Part shown: piece by piece, positions 8,454-17,316 of the stretch
Layout: every line of letters begins with the position of its first letter
Position numbering within the stretch: position 1 is the first letter of the stretch
Source of the DNA: Candidatus Latescibacterota bacterium
GTDB lineage: Bacteria; Latescibacterota; UBA2968; UBA8231
Direction: 5' to 3'
NCBI GenBank assembly: GCA_022820485.1
Contig: JAJEFJ010000062.1
Location: 1 to 35,141, forward strand
Length of the DNA: 35,141 bases
Program-made: the position numbers and the translations under genes
The notes under the pieces: generated by a model
Database searches by the model: none
What the model saw: only the letters and a program-made list of their open reading frames with translations
Told to the model about the DNA's origin: nothing

Positions 8454-10292
8454 ATGCAACGCGCACTGCACAGAAAGCTCATCGGCCCCAAGGCCCATCG
8501 CCAACTCCTCGCCTTCCTCGGCGAGCACCTGCCCCACTTCACGCCCCCCACTTCGGCTGTGGTCTGGCGCAAACAAGTCCCAACCCTGCGCGCCCAAGTC
8601 CTAGACCTGTTCTTCCGCGGCCATCCCGCCGGTCTCCTCGTAGAACAGCCGCAAGTCCACTGGGGCGACCGCATCGAGACGGGTGCCGGCTACACCATCC
8701 GCAAGCTGCGCTACGAGGGCTACCCCGGCCTCTGGGTCCCGGCCCTGCTCTACGAGCCTGACCAACTCGGCGAAAAGGCCCCCGCCGTCCTCAATCCCAA
8801 CGGCCACCACGCCGGCGGCAAGGCCATGGACTACAAACAGGCCCGCTGCATCAACCTCGCCAAGCGCGGGATGCTGGCGCTCAACACCGAATTTCTGGGG
8901 ATGGGCGAACTGCGCGCGGACATCGATCACAACCGCATCGCCCACCTCGACCTGTGCGGCATCGCCGGCATCGGCGTGTTCTACCTCTTGATGAAGCGCG
9001 GCCTCGACGTACTGCTCGCTCACCCCAAAGCCGATCCCGAGCGCACGGCCATGACCGGCCTGTCGGGTGGCGGCTGGCAAACGGCTCTGCTAGCAGCCCT
9101 CGACGAGCGCGTCAAAGTCATCGTCCCAGTCGCCGGTCACTCAGCCGTCTGGCAGCGCCGGGGCTGTATCGAGGACATTGGCGACCAAGAGCAATGCCCA
9201 GCCGACCTCTGCACAATCGCCGACTACGACACACTCTCCGCGCTCTTTGCGCCGCGACCGACCTTGCTCATCTACAACCGCCACGACGACTGCTGCTTCC
9301 AGACGCAGCGGGCGCGCAAATCCATCTACGAACCCATCCGACCCGTCTTCGCGCTCTTGGACGCTCGCGACAACGTCGCCCTCCACGACAACACCGACCC
9401 CGGCACCCACAACTACGAGCGCGACAATCGCCGCCAACTCTACAAATTTCTCAACCAACACTGGGGATTGGAAACGCCAGACGATGACCTGCCCTATCGC
9501 GACGAATTGCAAACCGAAGAAGCCCTCGCCGTCGGCCTGCCCCCCGACAACGCCACTTTGCTCTCCATCGCGCAGGCAGCACTTGGCAAGATCAGAAATG
9601 GCAAAAGAAAAACGCGTCCTCCGGCCGCAGCACGCCATACACTCGCCTCGTTACTCAAGCTGCCTCAGTGGAAGAATCGATCCCTACAAGCAGTCGGCAC
9701 CGCGCAAAAGCGCAAAGACGGCACCATCCAACACTACCTACTGCACCTCGACGATACCTGGACTCTGCCGCTGACCGAATACACACCGCCGCGCCCCCGA
9801 GGCATTGAACTACTCATCGCCGACGGCGGCCGCAGCGCGCTCGCCGCTCCGCTAGCCACCGCTCTCGCGCAAGGCCGCCGAGTGCTCGTCGCCGACATCC
9901 TCGCTACCGGCGAACTCCGCACCGACCCGCGCCACCAAATGCTAGTCGCCACCGCTGGCCAGCGTCCACTCGGCATCCAAGTCGGCCAAGTGCTCGCGCT
10001 GCTGGCAACGGCAAGCCAAAAGAGCCGTGTACTACACCTGACAGCTCACGGCCGCATCTGCCCGGTCGTCGCGCTGATCGCCGCCGCGCTCAAACCCCAA
10101 GCCCTCGCCTCGCTAACTACCAACGCCCTCATCGACTCCCTCGGCCGCCTCATCGACTGGCCGCTGTCCTACGACGGCACCCCATCTCTTTACTGCTTTG
10201 GCCTGCTGGCCGAATTCGACATCCCCGACCTGATCGCACTCTCAGCACCCGTGCCGCTCGCCGATCCCCATCGCGGACCATTGCGCCTCTGA
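8454..10292 (+). CDS. Two-part alpha/beta hydrolase (acetyl xylan esterase / dienelactone hydrolase-like)
   Basis: A 612-residue protein. The first part (about 1-340) is an alpha/beta hydrolase with nucleophile elbow GLSGGGW (Ser204), a probable acid at Asp278 or 279 (YNRHDD) and His319 (DPGTHNY), giving a full Ser-Asp-His triad of the carbohydrate-esterase type. The second part (about 340-612) again alternates strands and helices (IELLIADGG, GRRVLVADI) but carries TAHGR where a nucleophile elbow would be, so it looks like a degenerate, inactive hydrolase-like domain. I see no convincing signal peptide, so it probably acts in the cytoplasm on an ester, perhaps a sugar or lactone. Long proteins of this design are common in Planctomycetes- and Poribacteria-like genomes. 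It is a single gene; its 3' end faces the methyltransferase gene 10 bases away. Confidence 0.8.
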   Translation: MQRALHRKLIGPKAHRQLLAFLGEHLPHFTPPTSAVVWRKQVPTLRAQVLDLFFRGHPAGLLVEQPQVHWGDRIETGAGYTIRKLRYEGYPGLWVPALLYEPDQLGEKAPAVLNPNGHHAGGKAMDYKQARCINLAKRGMLALNTEFLGMGELRADIDHNRIAHLDLCGIAGIGVFYLLMKRGLDVLLAHPKADPERTAMTGLSGGGWQTALLAALDERVKVIVPVAGHSAVWQRRGCIEDIGDQEQCPADLCTIADYDTLSALFAPRPTLLIYNRHDDCCFQTQRARKSIYEPIRPVFALLDARDNVALHDNTDPGTHNYERDNRRQLYKFLNQHWGLETPDDDLPYRDELQTEEALAVGLPPDNATLLSIAQAALGKIRNGKRKTRPPAAARHTLASLLKLPQWKNRSLQAVGTAQKRKDGTIQHYLLHLDDTWTLPLTEYTPPRPRGIELLIADGGRSALAAPLATALAQGRRVLVADILATGELRTDPRHQMLVATAGQRPLGIQVGQVLALLATASQKSRVLHLTAHGRICPVVALIAAALKPQALASLTTNALIDSLGRLIDWPLSYDGTPSLYCFGLLAEFDIPDLIALSAPVPLADPHRGPLRL

Positions 10293-10302
10293 AGTACAAC
10301 CC

Positions 10303-11379
10303 CTATCCATATTTTTCCCGCAGGCACCGCGCCGCCTCCACTTCGTTTTTGAGCTTGGTATAAACCTCGTCGATATCGACTTTCGCCGCCGACCCAGGAG
10401 CGAATCCGCAGTCCGGGTTGAGCACCACCCGCTCGGGTGCCAAGTACTCCAACGCCTGTTCCACCCGCCCGACGATCGTCTCCGGCTCGTCAACCTCGCC
10501 CGGATGCACCCCCACGCAACCCAAACCGATCTCCAAATCTTCGCGCAGCGCCTTAAACACCTCCGCATCCCCTGTGCCCGGACTGGTAAATTCCATAGTC
10601 AGATGGTGTACCTTCAGGCGATTGAGATAGGGGATGATCGGGCCATAGTCGCCGGTGTGACATGCCTCGCCGCGGACCCGGGCACCTGCGCGGCGGCACA
10701 AATGCACGGCCAAGCGCACCCCTGTAGCTCCCTCCACCACCGCATTGGTCATCGCCACTGCAAAGTCGGCCTCGGCCTCGGGATCGTCATATCCGGCTCG
10801 CACCTCGTCATCGACGAGCAGGCATAGATGCGGATCGTCGATCTGCACCATATCGGCACTGGCCTCGCACAATAGCGCCAACTCGCGGCGCAGAATCGGC
10901 ACACAAGCCTCGACGAATTCATTGCGGGTCGGATAGGCTCCGCGCGATTGTTCCGCATCCCACATCCGCTCGCCCAATAGCGCTGGCGCTGGCAAGGTGG
11001 CCTTGATTTTGCGCGAACTAACCTGCTTGAGAAATTCTATTTCCCGCGCGATAAACCCTTCGTCTTTCGGGGCCAACTCACCCGTGATAATGGTCCACGG
11101 CCTGCCGTCCGCATTCCGGCTCAACTCAAAGCCATGCGCCAATTCGGCGATCACGCCGATATACGAGGCGCGCCGCCATTCGCCATCGGTGATCACGTCC
11201 AACCCCGCCTCCTCCTGCAATGCCACCGCATAGGCCACGGCCGCGTCCATCACCTGCCCCAGCCGTTTGGCGTCCATTGGCCGCTCCCCCATCACCGCCT
11301 CGCGCACGAAATCCGGTCGCGGCAGCGAGCCGACCACCGCCGCCGGAAAGAGCGTCCCGTAGTGTTGACGTGTTGACAT
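10303..11379 (-). CDS. MetE C-terminal-domain-like zinc methyltransferase
   Basis: The 358-residue protein matches the C-terminal (catalytic) barrel of cobalamin-independent methionine synthase. It keeps all four zinc-ligand positions: His226 and Cys228 (VHLCRR), Glu263 (LTMEFT) and Cys324 (NPDCGFA). It opens with VVGSLPRP, typical of the family. The N-terminal folate-binding half of classical MetE is absent, so these stand-alone proteins may use another methyl donor or act on a different thiol substrate; they are known as MetE-like or UROD/MetE-like proteins and should not be called metE without testing. ATG 11379 has AGGA eight bases upstream. No riboswitch-like structure is visible in the 60-base gap to the upstream gene. 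Confidence 0.85.
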   Translation of the reverse strand: MSTRQHYGTLFPAAVVGSLPRPDFVREAVMGERPMDAKRLGQVMDAAVAYAVALQEEAGLDVITDGEWRRASYIGVIAELAHGFELSRNADGRPWTIITGELAPKDEGFIAREIEFLKQVSSRKIKATLPAPALLGERMWDAEQSRGAYPTRNEFVEACVPILRRELALLCEASADMVQIDDPHLCLLVDDEVRAGYDDPEAEADFAVAMTNAVVEGATGVRLAVHLCRRAGARVRGEACHTGDYGPIIPYLNRLKVHHLTMEFTSPGTGDAEVFKALREDLEIGLGCVGVHPGEVDEPETIVGRVEQALEYLAPERVVLNPDCGFAPGSAAKVDIDEVYTKLKNEVEAARCLREKYG

Positions 11380-11438
11380 ATAGCAATCCTAATCGTCTTG
11401 TGAATTATATCTGCGTTATATCTGCGTCCATCTGCGGA

Positions 11439-12227
11439 TTATCTTGTAAGTGATGCAGGATTGCCGCCACCGTATTCGTCTGCCCAGCGCGCATTGGCCA
11501 GCGCAACGTCCTCTTCCGTGTCAATTTCCATGTACTCGCCATCGGTAGTCACCATGTGCAAGGCCGATCCCGCATCTATCACTTCCTCAAAAAGATGAAT
11601 CAGATACGCCTTTTCAAATGGCGTGCCGTCCTTCCAAGTCTGCCCGGCGTACTCCGCCTTCACCCGCTGATAATGCGCTCGCAAAGACCGCGCCCCCGCC
11701 GCATCGAATCGCGCCACACCGATATACTCGCCGCTGGCTGCTGACCCAGGCATAGCGCGGTTGATCGCCACGACCCGATCGCCCTCGGCCACGATCTTTT
11801 CAGCATCGTCTTCGGGGTGCTGGCTGCGATCTACATAGCGCGTACGCCAGTCTGTATCAACGCAGAGCGCGATATCGCCCTCGTGCTCCAGCGCGCGACG
11901 CACGACTGCGGGACGGTAGAGAATATCGGAATAGGAACAGACAAAACCATCGGCCATATACTCTTCGGCGCAAAAGAGCGAGGCCAAGATATTGTTGTGT
12001 TGCCAGTTGGCGTTATGGCAATAAATCAGCTGCGGGTAGTCGGCCCGGATCTGCTCGATGCGATAGCCGCCGACAAAGACCGGCGTCTCCAACCCGGCCG
12101 CGGCCAGCGTCTCAAGTATCCAGTCGAGGATCCGCCGCCCGCCGACGCGTATATAGCATTTGGGCTGCCCGTCGGTCAGGGCGTTGAGCCGGCTGCCGCG
12201 ACCGGCACCGATGATGATGGGGCGCAC
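11439..12227 (-). CDS. Nucleotidyltransferase, choline-phosphate cytidylyltransferase (LicC)-like
   Basis: A 262-residue NTP-transferase. The nucleotide-binding signature GAGRGSR (about 7-13) followed by a PKC lysine (about 24) sits at the very N-terminus, and SYSDILY supplies the expected metal-binding Asp. GTG 12227 is chosen as the start because AAAGGAGAGCTA precedes it directly and the signature begins six residues later; a longer reading from 12293 adds 22 residues without family character. Short stand-alone enzymes of this form transfer CMP to phosphocholine or activate a sugar phosphate for surface decoration. No partner kinase or transferase is adjacent, so the substrate is open. Confidence 0.78.
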   Translation of the reverse strand: MRPIIIGAGRGSRLNALTDGQPKCYIRVGGRRILDWILETLAAAGLETPVFVGGYRIEQIRADYPQLIYCHNANWQHNNILASLFCAEEYMADGFVCSYSDILYRPAVVRRALEHEGDIALCVDTDWRTRYVDRSQHPEDDAEKIVAEGDRVVAINRAMPGSAASGEYIGVARFDAAGARSLRAHYQRVKAEYAGQTWKDGTPFEKAYLIHLFEEVIDAGSALHMVTTDGEYMEIDTEEDVALANARWADEYGGGNPASLTR

Positions 12228-12307
12228 TAGCTCTCCTTTCGTTTTCCGGTACGCACAAAACGGCCTGCTGATTTCCAGCAGACCGCTACGCATTCTTACT
12301 TACAGCA

Positions 12308-12859
12308 CTAGGCGAATAATGCCGCGACCGCGACCTCCCAGCCCGGCACCACCTCCCCACCCTCCAACACATCGCCTTCTCGCAACACATCCACAATGTC
12401 CGAAGTCCGATGCACCGCCACCGTCCGCTGCTGCGGCTCGACGACAACCACCATTTGCGCCCCTGCCACCAGCCAATCGGCTACCTTTTCCGCAACCTCC
12501 CCGTAGCGATCCCCCGGCGAGACCACCTCCACCACCAAATCGGGCGCGCCCGGCCAATAGCCCGCCACCGCGCCGACCGCATCCAGCCGCGCTTGGCACA
12601 CGAAAGCCGCATCCGGTGCCCGCACCGTGTCTGGGTCCGACGCCAGCCGGAACCCCGTTTCCGCCGCATAAACCGAACCCAGTCGGTTGGTCAACACGTG
12701 CTGGCCCAACGATACCGTTACTAACGCAGCGATCTCTCCGTGTTCATTGCCTGCAGGTGCCATCTTACGCAACTCCCCACATACTAATTCGTAGCGAAAA
12801 CCATCGTCCGGCAGCCGTTCCAAGTCCGCCGCCGTGGTAATATGTTCGACAATTGTCAT
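12308..12859 (-). CDS. Uma2-family (DUF820) PD-(D/E)xK nuclease-fold protein
   Basis: This 183-residue protein has the Uma2 layout: DGFRYELVCGELRKM at the start, then VRAPDAAFV (Asp83), PDLVVEVVSPGD (Asp107, Glu111) and EKVADWL (Lys125). Those are the expected acidic and lysine positions of a restriction-endonuclease-like fold. Uma2 genes are present in many copies in cyanobacteria, Chloroflexi and other environmental bacteria, and their function is not established. ATG 12859 has GAGGAG eight bases upstream, and the gene is divergent from the oxidoreductase gene across a 141-base gap that is AT-rich and probably contains promoters for both. Confidence 0.85.
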   Translation of the reverse strand: MTIVEHITTAADLERLPDDGFRYELVCGELRKMAPAGNEHGEIAALVTVSLGQHVLTNRLGSVYAAETGFRLASDPDTVRAPDAAFVCQARLDAVGAVAGYWPGAPDLVVEVVSPGDRYGEVAEKVADWLVAGAQMVVVVEPQQRTVAVHRTSDIVDVLREGDVLEGGEVVPGWEVAVAALFA

Positions 12860-13000
12860 GGGCTATACTCCTCGCCCTCTTCGGCTTCAAATGTGAAATA
12901 CTATACAAAATATACCCGCCGCCTTTTACTGCCACAACCTCAAGTGGAGAGCATCGCCCTAGCACCTTATATTGAAACATTGCACACAGAAAGGATGAAT

Positions 13001-14272
13001 ATGTCCGCAAAACTGCCCCTCGCCATCGTCGGCTGCGGCGGCATGGGCCACCGCCATCTCTACGGCCTTGCCGAGCTGCAAAGCGCCGGCCTGTCGCCCT
13101 TTGAACTGGTGGGTGCCTGCGACCCCAATCTCGACAACGCCAACTCGCTCGCTGACCAAGCCGAGGAGCGGCTGGGCACGCGGCCCCAACCCGTCAAAGA
13201 CCTCGCCGAACTGGCTTCCGTCGCTCCGGTCCAAGCCGTCGATATCACCACCCTACCAGCCCATCACCACACCGTGGCCATCGAGGCCATGGAGCGCGGC
13301 TGGCACGCGCTGTGCGAAAAACCTATGGGACTTACGGCCCGCGCCTGCAAGCAAATGATCGACAAGGCCCAAGAGACCGGCTGCGTCCTCTCGGTAGCCG
13401 AAAACTACCGCCGCGACCCAGTAAACCGCCTCGCCAAAGCCCTCATCAACGCCGGCGTCATTGGGCGTCCGCGCCTGATGCAGCAAATTGCCATAGGCGG
13501 CGGCGACGGCATGCTCATTTCCGTGTGGCGGCACCAGAAAAAAGCCAGCGGCGTCCTCCTCGACGTGGGCGTTCACTTTGCCGACATCATGGAGTACTTC
13601 CTCGGCGAGGCCGACACGGCCTACGCGCAAACGCGCCTGCACGAGCCAATCCGCAAAAACCCCGTAGCCGGCCGCGCAGACGCCAGCAGCGGCTCGCCGG
13701 GAGGCGTCTATGAACGCTGGCAAAAAGACATGCCAGCCGAGTTTGAAGCCACCGCGGACGACGCAGCCTACGCCACCATCCTCTTCAAAAGCGGCGCGGT
13801 CGCCCAGTACATCGAAGACCACGCAGCCCACGGCCAAAACCAGCGGCAGCGCTCCATCCACGGCAGCCTCGGCTCGCTGGACCTGCCCGGCGACCGCTCG
13901 GGCGACCGGCTCACACTCCACCTCGACGGCGCAGACCCCATAGACGACCAAGCCCTGCTCGACCTCGTGCCCGATCACCGTCTCGACGAAGTTACGACCG
14001 CACTCTTTGGCGGCGCCCGGCTCTTCGAGTACCACTGTCCCTTTCCCGAGACCGACCGCAAGCTAATCGCCGTCGAATACCACGAGCTTGGCACCTGCAT
14101 CCAGCAGGGACAACAGCCCGAAGTCGATGCCCAGCAAGGCGCTCGCTCCGTGGCCCTGTCCTATAGCCTGATGGAGTCGCAAGTCGCCGGTCGAGCGCTC
14201 TCCGTCGATGCGGTCTGCGACGATCAGATCAACGCCTACCAAGCCGAGATCAACGAGCATCTGGGACTCTAA
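13001..14272 (+). CDS. Gfo/Idh/MocA-family NAD(P)-dependent oxidoreductase
   Basis: A 423-residue protein with an N-terminal Rossmann fold (IVGCGGMGHRH, glycines 11, 13, 14 and 16), the family motif CEKPMGL near 105-111 and the C-terminal-domain segment LLDVGVHFADIMEYFLG, which supplies the usual Asp/His pair. The family oxidises or reduces sugars, inositols and related polyols. The start at ATG 13001 fits AGAAAGGA six bases upstream; ATG 12995 and an upstream codon at 12842 are in frame but poorly placed. The rhomboid gene begins 3 bases after its stop, so the two are probably cotranscribed. The exact substrate cannot be read. Confidence 0.88.
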   Translation: MSAKLPLAIVGCGGMGHRHLYGLAELQSAGLSPFELVGACDPNLDNANSLADQAEERLGTRPQPVKDLAELASVAPVQAVDITTLPAHHHTVAIEAMERGWHALCEKPMGLTARACKQMIDKAQETGCVLSVAENYRRDPVNRLAKALINAGVIGRPRLMQQIAIGGGDGMLISVWRHQKKASGVLLDVGVHFADIMEYFLGEADTAYAQTRLHEPIRKNPVAGRADASSGSPGGVYERWQKDMPAEFEATADDAAYATILFKSGAVAQYIEDHAAHGQNQRQRSIHGSLGSLDLPGDRSGDRLTLHLDGADPIDDQALLDLVPDHRLDEVTTALFGGARLFEYHCPFPETDRKLIAVEYHELGTCIQQGQQPEVDAQQGARSVALSYSLMESQVAGRALSVDAVCDDQINAYQAEINEHLGL

Positions 14273-14275
14273 ACG

Positions 14276-15076
14276 ATGGCCGCTATCCTCTGCCCTCGCT
14301 GCCACAAGATCGTCAGTTCCGAAGCCGAAACCTGTCCCCATTGCGGCCAGCGCAAACCCGGGCTGTGGGGCGCGACGGCCACCATCCGCAAGCTCGGCCT
14401 ACAGCTAAATTTCCCGCACTTAATCACCGTATTCTGCGGCGTGCTCTACCTGCTCGCGTTGGCTCTGGATCCATCGGCGATTTTCCAGACGCACAGCCTG
14501 ATGCACATTCTCTCGCCCAGTAACCTAGCCAGCTTCAAACTCGGTGCCTCCGGCACCTTGCCCATCTTCACTTATGAATTCTGGTGGACGCCGATCACCG
14601 CCATCTACCTGCACGGCAGCCTGCTGCACATCTTCTTCAACATGATGTGGGTGCGCCAGCTTGGTCCGGTGGTAGAAGAACTCTTCGGCCCCTTCCGCCT
14701 CTTTGCGATCTTCACGATCGCCGGCTTCACCGGCTTCCTAGCCTCGACCCTAGCGGGCCACCAACTCACGCTGGGTGCCTCCGGCTCGATCTTCGGCCTC
14801 TTGGCCGCAGCCATCGCCTACGGTCGGCGCGCCGGTTCTCAGCTCTTTACCCGGCAATTTCTCCAGTGGGCGGTCTTGCTTTTCATCATGGGCTTTGTGA
14901 TGCCTGGCGTCGACAACTGGGCGCACGGCGGCGGCTTCGTCGGCGGTTACGCAGCGGCGTATGTGTTCAGCCGCAGCTCGGAGCGCGAGGGCTTGGGGGC
15001 GTATCTGGTCGGTGGTTTGTGTCTGCTGGCCACGGTCGGAGCATTCGCCTTGCAGTTCATCGCCGTGTTTCTGTAG
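14276..15076 (+). CDS. Rhomboid intramembrane serine protease with N-terminal zinc ribbon
   Basis: The 266-residue protein starts with a four-cysteine zinc ribbon (C6, C9, C20, C23) and then has about six membrane segments of rhomboid type. The catalytic pieces are present: His118 and Asn122 (HIFFN), Ser169 in GASGS and His217 in WAHGGG, so it should be an active Ser-His protease cleaving membrane proteins. It starts 3 bases after the oxidoreductase gene and is followed 8 bases later by a Nudix gene, making a three-gene plus-strand group. Zinc ribbons at rhomboid N-termini occur in many phyla; the ribbon is presumably cytoplasmic and could bind a partner. Confidence 0.9.
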   Translation: MAAILCPRCHKIVSSEAETCPHCGQRKPGLWGATATIRKLGLQLNFPHLITVFCGVLYLLALALDPSAIFQTHSLMHILSPSNLASFKLGASGTLPIFTYEFWWTPITAIYLHGSLLHIFFNMMWVRQLGPVVEELFGPFRLFAIFTIAGFTGFLASTLAGHQLTLGASGSIFGLLAAAIAYGRRAGSQLFTRQFLQWAVLLFIMGFVMPGVDNWAHGGGFVGGYAAAYVFSRSSEREGLGAYLVGGLCLLATVGAFALQFIAVFL

Positions 15077-15084
15077 CCCGCTTC

Positions 15085-15744
15085 ATGCCCGACGAACTCA
15101 TCGCGCTCTTCGATGGCCAAGGACAATCCATCGGTGCCAAGAAGCGCACTGCCGCCTATCGCGACGGCGACCGCGTCGGCTTGGTGTTCGTCTGGGCAGC
15201 TTGGCGCACGTCCTCTGGCGTCACCCGTACCCTATTACAGACCCGCTCGCGCCCCGGCGACCCCTATTTAGGCAGCCTCGACGCGCCAGCCGGCGGCCAC
15301 ATCCGGGCCGGAGAAACGCCCACCGCAGCGGCGCACCGCGAATTCGCCGAAGAGGTCGGCGTTGCACTGACACCCGCCGAATTGGTCTTCCTCGGCCAGC
15401 AACCGCTTCAAGACACCGGGCGATCTGCCATGCAGTTTTTCTACCTCTGCACGCGGCCTATCTCGCTGGGGGAAACCGTATTCAACGAAGAGGTAGGAGC
15501 CTTCGTCGAAGTCGGGCTCGACGATTTCGCCGCCTTAGTCTGCGAACGAGTAGCGTCAATCCAAGGCCAAGCTCGCTACAAGGAGGCCCCAAACGAAACG
15601 AGGCCACGGGAAATTACCCCCGCAGTCTTCGCCGCCTACTCCGAGCCGATCATGGACGCCATCCGCTGCTCAGTCGGCTCAATCCGCGCCTATCTCGACA
15701 CCGGCCAGATCGACGCGACTATCTGGCCGCCTGCGACCAACTGA
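15085..15744 (+). CDS. Nudix hydrolase, IPP-isomerase-like subgroup
   Basis: The 219-residue protein has a perfect Nudix box at about 71-93 (G71, E77, R85, E86, E89, E90, G92). Its opening (MPDELIALFDGQGQSIGAKKR) and the APAGGHIRAGE context resemble the Nudix subgroup related to isopentenyl-diphosphate isomerase. The frame is open for 501 bases upstream, but that stretch is the rhomboid gene in another frame; ATG 15085 lies 8 bases after the rhomboid stop. There is no strong ribosome-binding site, so translation may be coupled to the upstream gene. Its 3' end overlaps the convergent TrpD-like gene by 26 bases. Confidence 0.85.
   Translation: MPDELIALFDGQGQSIGAKKRTAAYRDGDRVGLVFVWAAWRTSSGVTRTLLQTRSRPGDPYLGSLDAPAGGHIRAGETPTAAAHREFAEEVGVALTPAELVFLGQQPLQDTGRSAMQFFYLCTRPISLGETVFNEEVGAFVEVGLDDFAALVCERVASIQGQARYKEAPNETRPREITPAVFAAYSEPIMDAIRCSVGSIRAYLDTGQIDATIWPPATN
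15719..15744. other. 26-base convergent overlap of the Nudix and TrpD-like coding ends
   Basis: The plus-strand Nudix stop (15744) lies inside the minus-strand TrpD-like gene, whose stop is at 15719. Both ends keep family-consistent length, so the overlap is probably real. No separate terminator is visible between the two genes. Confidence 0.7.
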
Positions 15745-17173
15745 TGTAGCGCTCCAGATGCGCTAGCGCCCGGCCGCTATCCATCGCCTCTCGCGCCTCG
15801 GCCAATCCCTCTTCAGCACTCGCACTTAGGCCCAGATGATAGTCGGTCAGGCCAGCGTTGAGTACTATGCGGTCGTAAACAGGCCCCTGTTCGCCCTTAA
15901 GTGCCGCCAGTCCCATAGCGGCGAAAGCCCGCGCACTCACCTCCACAGGACGCGGGCTCTGCTCGTAGCAAAAGCCGTATTCCCTCGGATCCACGTCGCA
16001 GGCAACCGTCGTCAGTCCACCACCGACGCAGCGGAATCCCTGCACGTAGTTGATGGCCTTGCGCCGAGCATCCGAGGGCTTCCCCAATCGCAATCCGTAA
16101 TGGCTGCTCCCCTCCTCGCCCTTGATCACCAGCCCCGCGTCCAACCCGCGCGCCTGCATCAACCCCAACAGCTTGTCCTCGTAGCCAGCGTGGTAAAAGC
16201 CCGCAATCATGCCGTTCCAAGCCGCGCCAGCGAACAACTGCTGGGCCTTCTCTGTGGTGGACCAAGGCGGACGCTTGGCGATGTGAGAGCGCAAATGGCG
16301 CAACGCATACGCGCGGGGAGCGTACTCGCGCTGACTCACATACGCAAACCCAATGGTCGGGTCTTCAATGCAACGGGCCGCCTCCGCCAGCGGCAGATCG
16401 ATTCGCGCACCCAAGGCCGCTAGCACCCCTTCCTCGGTCACTCCGCGCTTGGGCGGCATTTCAGCGACGCCGTGTAGCACAGTCGCCCGTCCCAAGGCCG
16501 CGCGCACAGCAGCGACGAACAGCGTCGGGCGAAAATAGCGCGCCGCGCCGTCAAAGGGCTGGCCAAAATGCGTCAGCGCCTCCACTTGCAGCGCGGACAC
16601 CTGCTCTGCGGGAAGCACGGCGTCGAGATGAGCGCGAACTTCTTCCTCATTTTCGATGTTCATCCGCTGGCCGATCAAGAACGCAGCCATCAGTGAAGGA
16701 CGCACTTCGCCCGCTAACATGGCCCCGAGCGCACCGCGTACTTCCTCGTAGCACAAATGCCCACCCTGCAAAACTGGACGCAGCGCTTCAACCACCCACG
16801 CTTCGCCCGCGTCGCAATCAGCGAAATCAGGTTCCATCCCCAACAAGAAGCGCAAATCATCGGGCATCTCGCCAAGCGCGTCCCCATAGCCGTCAAACGC
16901 CTCGACCTCGGCCGCGCTCCAACCGGTCTGCGCCCCGAAGGTGCGGCGGATGGACATGGCCGCGAAAAACGCACCCATCTGGGCCGGCGAAACCTGCTCT
17001 GCGCGAGGCAAGTCCCCCTTGAGCGAGGCGAGAATCAGTTCGAGGATCCGCTTAGGATCGGGGTCGCCCTCTTTTTTGCCCAACGGACGGCTCTGGTGCG
17101 GCCCAGTACAGACGCGCGCTTGCGCCTCCAGCACTTCCTCGTTGGGACCGGGATAGGGGTCGGCTTCAGACAC
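15719..17173 (-). CDS. Divergent family-3 glycosyltransferase (TrpD/YbiB-like)
   Basis: A 484-residue protein with the helical N-terminal subdomain of the TrpD/thymidine-phosphorylase family (YEEVRGALGAMLAGEVRPSLMAAFLIGQRM) and a C-terminal alpha/beta part. Where TrpD has its phosphoribosyl-diphosphate loop (KHGN...S), this one reads LHGVAEMPPKRGVTEEGVL, so classical anthranilate transferase activity is doubtful; the YbiB/TrpD2 branch, which binds nucleic acid, is a better comparison. No other trp gene is near. The start is GTG 17173, preceded by AAAGGAG eight bases upstream; an upstream ATG at 17317 would overlap the lipoprotein start region and adds 48 residues without family character. Confidence 0.65.
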   Translation of the reverse strand: MSEADPYPGPNEEVLEAQARVCTGPHQSRPLGKKEGDPDPKRILELILASLKGDLPRAEQVSPAQMGAFFAAMSIRRTFGAQTGWSAAEVEAFDGYGDALGEMPDDLRFLLGMEPDFADCDAGEAWVVEALRPVLQGGHLCYEEVRGALGAMLAGEVRPSLMAAFLIGQRMNIENEEEVRAHLDAVLPAEQVSALQVEALTHFGQPFDGAARYFRPTLFVAAVRAALGRATVLHGVAEMPPKRGVTEEGVLAALGARIDLPLAEAARCIEDPTIGFAYVSQREYAPRAYALRHLRSHIAKRPPWSTTEKAQQLFAGAAWNGMIAGFYHAGYEDKLLGLMQARGLDAGLVIKGEEGSSHYGLRLGKPSDARRKAINYVQGFRCVGGGLTTVACDVDPREYGFCYEQSPRPVEVSARAFAAMGLAALKGEQGPVYDRIVLNAGLTDYHLGLSASAEEGLAEAREAMDSGRALAHLERYISWSQAAR

Positions 17174-17316
17174 AATTTTTGCTCCTTTATGCAAAAAATA
17201 TACGATCCCTCGCCAATGCGCGCCCGACCTCGGAGCAAGGAATCCAACGCCGCCGATTGCGCGAAACACAGGTTCAACGCAATTTCTGATACACCCTTTT
17301 CCGCGAGGAATCCCCA

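Noticed and set aside
11380..11438. Methionine- or cobalamin-related riboswitch upstream of the MetE-like gene
   Set aside because: The gap is too short (59 bases), and I could not see a riboswitch core.
12860..13000. Specific promoters in the AT-rich divergent gap between the Uma2 and oxidoreductase genes
   Set aside because: Several TATA-like boxes occur, but none has a convincing -35 partner, so no site is called.
13253..14035. Long open frame antisense to the oxidoreductase gene
   Set aside because: It is a GC-rich shadow of a well-supported family member and shows no recognisable motif.
14584..15084. N-terminal extension of the second Nudix protein
   Set aside because: This stretch overlaps the rhomboid gene in another frame and is Arg/Pro/His-rich shadow sequence; the Nudix family begins at ATG 15085.
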